Below are positions 1 to 8,300 of a stretch of DNA of 13,334 nt, piece by piece. The stretch covers positions 1 to 13,334 of the forward strand of contig QUTJ01031602.1 of the NCBI GenBank assembly GCA_003573635.1, written 5' to 3'. Made by a program: the position numbers and the translations under genes. This DNA is from Goniomonas avonlea (taxonomy: Eukaryota > Cryptophyceae > Goniomonadida > Goniomonadaceae). How positions within the stretch are numbered: position 1 is the first letter of the stretch; each line of letters opens with the position of its first letter. Under the pieces are notes generated by a model, which searched no databases, had not been told where the DNA came from, and saw nothing but the letters and a program-made list of their open reading frames with translations.

Positions 1-3
1 CCA

Positions 4-66
4 CCTAACAGGCCTTCACCCTCCCTCCCACGCCCCACTCTCTCCTGAGCCTCCTAACAGGCCTTC
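4..66 (+). repeat. 14-bp direct repeat duplicating the splice acceptor
   Basis: CCTAACAGGCCTTC occurs at 4-17 and again at 53-66. The second copy is the acceptor and first codons of the dehydrogenase exon. The first copy sits 49 bp upstream inside the intron and looks like a second, decoy acceptor; after it the frame does not continue as dehydrogenase. Confidence 0.75.
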
Positions 67-117
67 GAGCTTCTCCACAAGGGCGAGTGCATTCGCGTCG
101 TGATCGGCATGGAGTAA
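61..117 (+). CDS. Last exon of a zinc-type (class III-like) alcohol dehydrogenase, partial
   Basis: Eighteen codons plus TAA read AFELLHKGECIRVVIGME. This resembles the extreme C-terminus of medium-chain zinc alcohol dehydrogenases of the class III / glutathione-dependent formaldehyde dehydrogenase group, which end with an 'AF-LLH-GK-IR-V' helix and strand. The exon starts right after a good splice acceptor (CCTAACAG at 53-60) behind a pyrimidine-rich stretch, so the rest of the gene lies left of the window. In the family this segment packs the end of the catalytic domain; these enzymes oxidise alcohols or S-hydroxymethylglutathione with NAD. The match rests on only 18 residues, so the class assignment is tentative. 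The gene converges on MOB4, whose stop is 1.2 kb downstream. Confidence 0.5.
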   Translation, partial: AFELLHKGECIRVVIGME

Positions 118-226
118 AGACTGACCGCACGGTTGCTTCCCGGAGTTTGAGCCGGGTGTTGGGACCCTTGGGTGTTCAATACATACCCCCCTCAACCCTC
201 CTACCTTCTCTGTGGCCGGGTGTCCA

Positions 227-424
227 ACAACGTGAGGCACCTGGCTGTACGACAACGTGAGGCACCTGGCTGTACGCACGCATGCGTACGTGGGATAACA
301 CCGCGTTGTTGTTCGTTATTGTACGCACGAGTACGTTATTGTTCGTTATTGTACGCACGCGTACGTGGGATAACATCGCGTTATTGTTCGCACGCGGTGT
401 TATCCCTCTTTGTTCGTGCCTCAC
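227..424. repeat. Inverted/tandem repeat cluster
   Basis: A 25-bp unit starting ACAACGTGAGGCACC is tandemly duplicated at 227-251 and 252-276. GGGATAACACCGCG at 292-305 is matched by its exact reverse complement at 393-406, and GTGAGGCAC (233-241, 258-266) by GTGCCTCAC at 416-424, so the cluster is a nested inverted repeat. Between the arms lie variants of GTACGCACG/GTACGTGGGATAACA and TTATTGTTCG. The open frames crossing it on both strands are repeat artefacts. Confidence 0.7.
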
Positions 425-856
425 ACAGTGTTTTCGGACCTGCCTCAAGTCGCACGCTGCCACCTCCTCCACGACCTCCCTGTCCCGTCCCTGTCCCCGC
501 GATTGGTTGTGTTGAATTTGCTTCACTCTCGAGTCTCTCCTGGATCAAACGGCCTAGGTTCAATCCCAAAGGCCGCAGGTGGTGTCTGTGTGCTCCGCGG
601 CGAGTCCGCGGGTCAACTTGGCTCCGCAATTTCGAAATCGGTTGTCGTGATCGTTTAGGACCGATCATGAACTTGATCTTAATTGGTAAAACCTTGAACA
701 AGACTTGACCAACCAGGGGGGCACTTGACACGTGTGTTGCATGCGCCTCCCCTTGTCAAGCAATTGCACCATCGGACCGCCGTGTGGAGAGAGGGCTATT
801 CAAACACTCGGACATATTCAAAATGCTGAGCGCGCCGCACTGGGCCTTGTGAGGAG

Positions 857-991
857 TTAAAGGGGGGCGACAAGTCATACTGGTTACACATTTTCAAAAG
901 ATGTTCTAGTCATTGATTAGAAAAGATAAGGAATGTTATCTCGATTGATTACGAAATTGTGTAACCAGTTTGAGCTGTCGCCCCCCTTTAA
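857..991. mobile_element. MITE-like element with long terminal inverted repeats and TTAA flanks
   Basis: Starting at 861, AGGGGGGCGACA leads a roughly 35-bp arm that includes CTGGTTACACA. Its reverse complement, with a few mismatches, ends at 987 (TGTCGCCCCCCT). The 127-bp element 861-987 is flanked on both sides by TTAA (857-860, 988-991), the target-site duplication typical of piggyBac-type transposons. The interior (about 58 bp) is AT-rich and non-coding, so the element could only be non-autonomous. Because TTAA is self-complementary it could also be read as part of the inverted repeat; the superfamily is an inference. Confidence 0.6.
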
Positions 992-1363
992 GTAGTAGTA
1001 CCAGATAAGCCGCAAACCTTCCACTCCTCCCTTCCCAAGTTAAACTGCAATGAGAGCTCAAGGCAGGGCCGGATGTGACCGATCAAAGCGTTTTTTTTGT
1101 TTTGATAGTCAAAGTCAAAACATTATTATGGCTCAGCACATGGAGTCCACCCGAGTCACCGCGTCGCACTGACCTCGGTACAGCGCACGAAAACAGAGTC
1201 ACTAATAAGGATGGTTGACAAGATCGAGGAGAAGTCGGTGGGGAAGCAGCGTGTGAAAGGTGCTTTGAATGATAGAGTCAGAGGCAACAGTGGATAGAGA
1301 AAGAAATTGGTGGAGTGACTACTTGTTGCGCGCACGAGATGGGCCCCTTTGGGATGGAAGGAC

Positions 1364-2171
1364 CTAGCCCAACTGATCCTGTGGAATCATCAGGAGCTTT
1401 TCGGGAATCAAGTCGAAGAGCTTGGAGAAGACGACGAATCGTTTGCAGAGATGAGATTGACTCTGCAAACAGGGGTTTGTTCTGGTTGAATGGAAAGAGC
1501 GAAATACCTCGAATTCGTCGAAGGCCTCTCGATGATGGAAAAATGCATGGGAGAAGACCCGGTACAACCGTCGCGCAATCGATTTGTAGTAGGTCAATGA
1601 TGATTGTGGGATTGAAACCCTGCAACGCTTCAGAAATGGAGATTGGTGCAGGAACACACCTGCTTGGAAACCACTTGTTACTGTTCAACAGAGCAGCGGT
1701 GCCATCCAAAGTATGGATAATGTAATCAATGGCGCTGCACTCTTGCGGCTTCTTGTGTGCTGCACAAAGGAATAACCACTCGTCGGTGGCCTTCATCAAA
1801 GGACACGTCTCTTTCGAGCACACATCATGAAGAATCACTGTCAGCTGGTTGAGCTCCATGGTGAATTGGCTGTAACCAAGTCAGCCCGGAAAGGAAAAGA
1901 CCAGGGGGTTTTACAAACCGCATGTGTTCAAACTGCCACGCAGCATCGTCATAGCCCTCAGGGCAGTGATACATTTCTTCGAAATCAGTTCGCTGCGATC
2001 GGAGCTGCAGTTGCACGAGCTCCTGAAGGACAAGGGGACTCTCCTCCGTCTGGAGAAGTGAGTGACTGTCCAAACAACAATGGCACGCACATCAAACGAA
2101 TCCGGATGGATTGAATTCATGTCCATATTCTTCATCCCCGGCCGAAGCCGGGGCACAAGCACATCAGCCAT
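1364..2171 (-). CDS. MOB4: MOB4/phocein, MOB kinase-activator family (five exons, complete)
   Basis: Exons on the minus strand are 2171-2091, 2049-1919, 1869-1660, 1619-1508 and 1462-1364; the introns are 41, 49, 40 and 45 nt. All are GT-AG and in phase, giving 210 residues plus TAG (animal MOB4 is about 225). The N-terminal RPG...SFD, the [14 protein letters not shown] segment, [35 protein letters not shown] and [20 protein letters not shown] are diagnostic of the MOB4 branch rather than MOB1. The structural zinc site is intact: C88 and C93 (CSKETC) with H165 and H170. In other eukaryotes MOB4 is a subunit of the STRIPAK phosphatase-kinase complex, acting in cytoplasm and on membranes. The start ATG at 2171 is the first Met of the conserved exon. 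It is divergent from copine. Confidence 0.93.
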
Positions 2172-2366
2172 TGAACGACGTCAAAAAATATGACAAAACT
2201 CCCCTCATATGAGCTCATATGCTTTTTGTTTCTATATGAGCTCATATGCTTTTTGTTTCTGGTAACGAAATTAAACGAATCTGGTTTTATCTGCCGGTAC
2301 CTAACTTCTTAACGCGGGTTGTCTCGCCGCCATTGGCGGAAGGACTTAATTTGGTGGGCTCCAACC
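2172..2366. promoter_or_regulatory. Divergent promoter between MOB4 and copine, with tandem palindromic boxes
   Basis: Only 195 bp separate the two start codons. A unit made of a palindrome followed by CTTTTTGTTTCT occurs twice: 2206-2233, with the perfect 16-bp palindrome CATATGAGCTCATATG, and 2234-2260, with the inner 14 bp of it. The units abut head to tail. A CRE-like GACGTCA lies at about 2177-2183, next to the MOB4 start. No TATA box is clear. A role in joint or alternative transcription of the two genes is inferred from position. Confidence 0.6.
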
Positions 2367-5300
2367 ATGACCGTGCATCATACCCCGCGGTTTGAATTGC
2401 ACGTTTCTTGCAGGTTACATTGCCAAAATTATCGTTTGGGCTTTAGCTGATTCTCACCAGGAAATTGCTCCCTGAAGGCAGAAAGTGCTCGGCCATCGGC
2501 ATTTTCTTTCTTCGAGATCCACTCGGCCAGTTCCAGCAATTAGGAACTACAGAAGTTGTTCAGTGAGTTCGCATTCTTGTATTATGTGGGCACATAGTTA
2601 AATGACAGTTTTTTGGTCTAGTGACCGCAACTCGCCAAAGTTCGAGCAAGGCACGGCGATGGACTTTCACTTCGAGTTCCTTCAGGAATTAAAATTGGTC
2701 ATGTTCGACACGGCTTTTTATCAGGAAGAGGATGATGCGCATCACACCTTAACGGATGAGGGATTTCTTGGTCAGATCCAGTTTTCTCTGTCAGAGGTGA
2801 TCTGCTCGACCGGTTCGACCATCGCCAGGAAACTGCTGTGAGATCTTTCACCAGGTTCGAACCGCGCCTCTCCCTGACTCCTCTTCAGACCAGATCATTC
2901 AACTCGTCTCTGGTCTGAATTTGGGACAGTGTGCGTTACGGCTCACCAGGCAAGTGAGATTCTTTGTCCGAACTCAGCTGACGTTCCGTCAGCTGCGGTT
3001 CGGTTCTGCGGTGATGCAGTTTCGAGGGTGTAACTTGGTGCCGAAGGATTTCTTGAGACGAAAGCCCGATCCATATCTGGTATTTACCGGTCCTTGTTCG
3101 TCGGAGTCTGACACTTCACAGGTGTTTCTTCGTGACATGGGGGACGATGAGCTGATTCGGGTGGCACAATCCGAAGTAGTCAAGCAAAATCTCTCTCCTC
3201 AATGGCACAAGGTGACTTGAGGAGTGACCGAGCGAGCACAAAGTTACCTTGCCTCATGAATTCCTTGCTGTTACTTCTTGCTTGTGTCAGCATCTTCGTA
3301 ACCAAGGAATCTCGGCAGGTGTCGGTGGAGGTTCGGTCGCTGTGTGCGGGAGACTACGACCAAAATATTGTCGTTGAAGTGTATGAGTGCGTCATTTTCA
3401 GTTTCTAATGCGAGGATGGTGGTTCGGTGTCATGATTGGTGGTTTGTGACCTTGGTGGTAGATTCTTGGGCGCCGTTTCCTGCTGCTCATGCTGGTGCCG
3501 ATGCCAGTGCCAGTGCCGGTGCTTGTGCTTGTGCTGGTGTTAGTGTCTGTGTCGTGATGGCGATGGGGCAGCATTCAGTGTGCTTTGCTATTTAGGGGAG
3601 GCTCACATGGAGCGAACTATTCACCCCGAGTGGCCAGCTGGAACCAAGGCACCGCCCACGAGCTCATCGGCACCGGAAACTCGACACTGCGAGCTCTCTT
3701 GTCTAACACAGCATCTGGACGCTCGCTCCCGCTCTTCCACCCGAAAGCGAAAGTCAAGGACATGGAACTTGTCCTGGAGTCTATCGAAATTCGTCACGAT
3801 CCGGGGCTGGTGGAGTTTTTCCAGCAGGTTCGTTAGTCGATCAGGATCTTGATCCCAATGCGGATTACTCCCGAGTTTGCAGGCGGTGAGGGGTGGTGTG
3901 CTGGAAGGTGAGGGTGAGGGTGAGGGTGAGGTGAGGGTGAGGAGGAGGTGGGGATAAGGGTGGAGTGAGTGTGAGGATTGTGTGTGTGCTATGTGAGCGT
4001 GAGGGTGAGTGTGAGGATTGTGTGTGTGTTATGTGAGGGTGAGGGTGAGTGTGAGGATTGTGTGTGCGTTATGTGAGGGTGAGGGTGAGTGTGAGAATTG
4101 TGTGTGCGTATTAAGTGAGGGTGAGGGTGAGGGTGAGGGTGAGTGTGAGGATTGTGTGTGCGTGTTATTTGAGGGTGAGGGTGAGTGTCAGTGTGAGCAA
4201 GCTGTCGGATCCGCCCTTAAGTCATGCGAAAAGCTCCAACTTTTCGGCCTTACTAAAACTCTTCTAGAACCCACGGCGATAGCTCAAGGTGCCTACAATC
4301 TTCCAAAAGCTGCCATCGTCCTTGATTCTAGCTCGCACCATGCGTCGGTTGGCGTACCAGGTGTAGAAAACGGGTTGACGCGGCACTGCTCCGGGGCCGG
4401 AAGCTCGAAGTGACCGTGGCCATCGACCCTAAACCCTAAACCCTAAACCCTAAACCCTAAACCCTCAACCGCACTGCTGCAGGGCTGGAAGCTCGAATTA
4501 AGCATGGCCATCGACCCTAAACCCTAAACCCTCAACCCTAAACCGCACTGCTGCAGGGCTGGAAGCTCGAATTGAGCGTGGCGATCGACTTCACCGCCTC
4601 CAACGCTTCCACGCTGCTGGCCGGCTCGCTCCACAAGCTCGACACTCTTACCCCGAACCCGTACCAGGTCCGTCACCCCAATAGACAGGACTCGCGCCGT
4701 TTCGAGTTGACAAGGCGGTCGAGCATCTGCTCGTCCTTGAGGCCCTGTTGCAACGAGGAGGCACTAGCGTGCACGCTCGTGTCGCCTTGGTTTCGGACAA
4801 GACGGACGCATTCCCACCGCATTGGCTGGTCTCAGCACTGGTCAAACGAATACGCATTGGACAGAGAGAGAACATCAGACCAGGCTGGTAAATTGCCGTC
4901 GGGTCCTGCCTGTCCCTCGGCGGGGAGGAGGAGCTGTATCCTCGGCTCCCTGGGCACGCAGAGACAGTCAGGGGGGGGGGGGTGACAGCTCCTGCCTCTC
5001 CCAGCCCCGTGTGCAGGCTGCGCAACCCACTGGGACAGCCAATACGCTGCGGACAGTGACACTCTCGCGGACAGGGATACAACAGTGGCCTGCGGTGACA
5101 GTGACAGTGACACTGCCATGGGTGAGAGAGAGGCAGCCAGTGACAAGCCCAGCGGATTCAGGGACACGGTTCCGTCACCCAGTGGCTCGAACAGCCGGCG
5201 GCCCGTGGGACAGTCAATAAGCTGCGGACAGTGACACTCTCGCGGACAGGGATACAACAGTGACAGTGACAGTGACACTGCCATGGGTTAGAGAGAGGCA

Positions 5301-8300
5301 GCCAGTGACAAGCACAGCGCATTTAGGTAGTGGCTCGAACAGCCGGCGGCCCGTGGGACAGTCAATAAGCTGCGGTGCCGCGGGTTAGAGAGAGGCAGCC
5401 GGGATCAGAGTGTCACTGATCCTCCTTGTCAGATTCGGCCGGACGTCATCACCTCCTTGTCAGATTTGGCCGGACCTCTTCAAGTAGACATCACCTCGTT
5501 GGCAGATTCGGCCGGACCTCTTCAAGTAGACTCGCCACCTTGTCACATTCGGCCTGACATATGAGACATCACCTCCTTGTCAGATTCGGCCTGACATGTG
5601 CAAGTAGACATCACCTCCTAGATTCAAGTAGACACCGCCACCTTGTCAGATTTGGCCTAGCATATGCAAGTAGACGCCATCACAGCCTTGTCACTATCGG
5701 CCCGCCCTCTGCGGCTAAACCCCATCGCCGCGTTGTCAGTATCGGCTTGTGTTCGATTTCAACTCGTGTCCTTATGGAAGGCACGCAGATCCATCCCTGG
5801 ATTTTGTACAATCACGTCCACGACAGTTACAAGCACAATCACGTCGAACGCCATCAGTGCTTTTCCTTTAAAATACGCCTCCAACGACCTGAACAGGCTG
5901 TGCTGATGGAGGTGGGCAGCGTACTGCAACCCTTCGCGCCGGAGCACAACCGCATTCCATTTTGGGGATTTGGTGGACAATTCCGGACCGAGCCGCTGGC
6001 CCGCACGCCAGCCCTGTTTGCACTCAACCGGGACGATTCGCAGGTGCGGGGCACCCGCTTTTGGCATTGCCATTGACCTTAATATTTTTTCTTATTGACA
6101 TTGTCAGTTGACGTTGACCGTTAGCATTGACGGTATCATTGACGTCGCCATTGTCATTGTCATTGATGTTGACAGCGCCGTTGTCATTGGCATCGTCATT
6201 GACACTCCTATGATCCCCGGACTGACAAAAACAACAAAAACTCCCGGTGTGTCAACAGATGTGTCCGACGTGTGTCCAAAGGGATGTCTGATGGCAATAG
6301 GGCGGTTCTGCAAAATTGATTCTGAGAAACAAATATGCGATTTCCGAGTAATCTGTCATTTTTGATTGCACCAGATTGACTAATCTGACCGCATTCTCGT
6401 CAATAGTTATTGGCGAGTCGAATTTCTGCAATTTTGTTGGCGAGTCGCAAGAACCACCCTATTATGCTGGTTCTGGAACACTTACGCCGAGGAAAAATTG
6501 GCGAATTCCGAGTAATCTGTCACTTTTGATTACCTAATCTGACAGAATTCTCGGAAATTAGTTCGAGAAAAAGATTGGCGAGTCGAATTTCCGAGTTTTT
6601 TTCCTCGGTAATTCAACTCGCCAATTTTTTTTGGCCAGTTTCCAGAACCAGGATATTAGAGCAACTCCACCGGAACAGAGACGGAGACAGAGCGAGACAG
6701 AGATCGAGACAGAGACAGAGATCGAGACAGAGACAGAGAGACAGAGACAGCGCGAGACAGAGACAGAGACAGAGACAGAGATAGAGACTGAGAGACGGAG
6801 GCAGGCAGACAGGCAGGCAGGCAGAGAGCGCCACAGATCCGTTTTTTTTTGTTGTTGTAAAAATAGAATTGTTTGTGCGGCAGCGGTGTCCGACTGTTCA
6901 GCGATCCAACAGTCCAGGTTTTTCTCAGCGGAAGGCAGAAAAATCTCGCTTTGGAGGACTTTGTCCCGACCGCCCAAACAATTCTATGTTTACAGCAACA
7001 AAAAAACCGGATCTGTGGCGCTCTCTGCGTGTCTGCCTGGAGGACTTTGTCCAGATCCACCTCTAAATTCCTCACACGAGTGCCTACTTCCTGTCGCTGG
7101 TTTGAAACAAGCGGCTGGTTCGGAGCCAGGAGAAACATCTATCAACACGTGTGGCATAATCATGTGATTCCGGCTGGTTTACAACAAGTAGGCACTAGGG
7201 CAGACCGTTATGTTGACACGCTGCTCAGCCTGAGGTGCAAGGTATGGAAGAGCTCCTCGATTGCTACGCCGCGGCTGTGACTGAGATGCACCTCAATGGG
7301 GCAACAAACTTGCAGGTGCGTAGTCATGAAATTCTCGAAGAAGAAACAACGTTACTGGCCCACAGAAGAAGCTGGCCCACGCGTCAGATCTCTCAAGTTT
7401 TTGACTGATCTGACGTCCCAGGTTTGTCTAGGAAAGAAAAAAATTGACCTCACAGAACCGGCCTCGCGTGTCTTGTTGGGATTGTTGGTTTGGTGCTTTC
7501 GCCAGCAGTTGAAAACCTGTTTAGTGTGAGCACTTTGGTTCGTTTGCCCTGACCGGAATTGTGTTTCATGCCCGAGAGCTGACTCTAACAACCCATGTGG
7601 GTTGTTAGAGTCAGCTCTCCCTGCGGAGAGCGCTCTCGTACAGTGCGATTCGACATCTTGACTATGGCGACGAACCGGTAGAGTTGCTCTAACGGGGACA
7701 AACAGGCGCACCCACCGATGCCACACTACACCAACACACGGCGTCATTGCGCGCTGTCACATTCATTGCAACGCTGTCGATTCATCAGTAGTGTTGGCTC
7801 ACCAGCGGTTGCCATGCACGTACAGTACGAGAGCGCTCTCGTACATTCTTTGCGTTGTTTGGCATACGCTGACACCTCCGCAGCCAGCAATCGACACCGT
7901 GACTCTACGAGCGATGGATCATGAGCAGGCTGGTTTAAAAATCTACAGGTGCGTTTAAAAGAATACTGGTTCTAGATTGCGGAGCAGAGGATTGCAGTTT
8001 TTTCTTCACCAACTGACGCCGTGGCCAATAGTTTCTCTGATATGTCAACATCAACTCCAACCTTGGCAGTGTCCTCCTGATCGTGATCGATAGCGACGTC
8101 ACGGACCTTGAATTATCGCTGAAGGCAATCGCGGCGGCGTCACGGCAACCCGTGTCCGTCATCATTGTATGCGTAGGGGCTGGGTCGTTCTCGCGAACCA
8201 AGCTGTTAATGGGGCAGTCTCCCCTCGCTGGTGCTGAAGGAGAGACCTGCGTTCGTTCCGTGGCTACGGTGGGTCGGCTTGTGGTACACTTTCCCAGTCA

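Larger units (their letters stand above)
118..1363. other. Convergent intergenic region (dehydrogenase end to MOB4 end)
   Basis: No credible gene is seen here. The open frames of about 80-180 codons at 172-731 follow the inverted-repeat cluster, overlap on both strands and show no recognisable motifs. The 3' ends of the two flanking genes should lie in this region. It also holds the repeat cluster (227-424) and the MITE-like element (857-991). In 992-1363 I see only AT/GC-mixed unique sequence with a T8 run near 1090. Confidence 0.6.

Noticed and set aside
552-590. GGTTCAATCCC resembling a tRNA T-loop
   Set aside because: No matching acceptor stem, D-arm or A-box at the proper distance, and the T-stem does not pair.
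172-731. Overlapping frames of 80-178 codons on both strands
   Set aside because: They cross the inverted-repeat cluster, contain repeated peptide units and show no recognisable motif.
4018-4413. 131-codon cysteine/glutamate-rich open frame
   Set aside because: It is a translation of the 40-bp minisatellite and the exon fragments within an intron.
4427-4542. Telomere repeats read as a chromosome end
   Set aside because: The tracts are short, contain CCCTCAA variants, and are flanked on both sides by the same continuous copine gene, so they are interstitial.
4715-4890. Open frame after exon 7 starting AVEHLLVLEALLQ as the next vWA exon
   Set aside because: It follows an AAG acceptor in phase, but lacks the copine GFGG motif; the exon at 5897 joins in phase and supplies VGSVLQPF...PFWGFGG.
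5421-5748. Possible CRISPR-like array of repeats and spacers
   Set aside because: Repeats are degenerate, unit length is irregular, the spacers are themselves similar, and the array lies inside an intron of a eukaryotic gene.
6558-7167. Several long frames on both strands (Arg/Glu- or Ser/Leu-rich)
   Set aside because: They are products of the GAGACA microsatellite and the foldback arms; no domain and no codon bias distinct from the repeat.
7296-7529. Lysine-rich frame MKFSKKKQRYW as copine exon or separate gene
   Set aside because: It is in another frame from exon 9, has no match to the copine vWA sequence, and reaching it would need an intron of only a few nucleotides.
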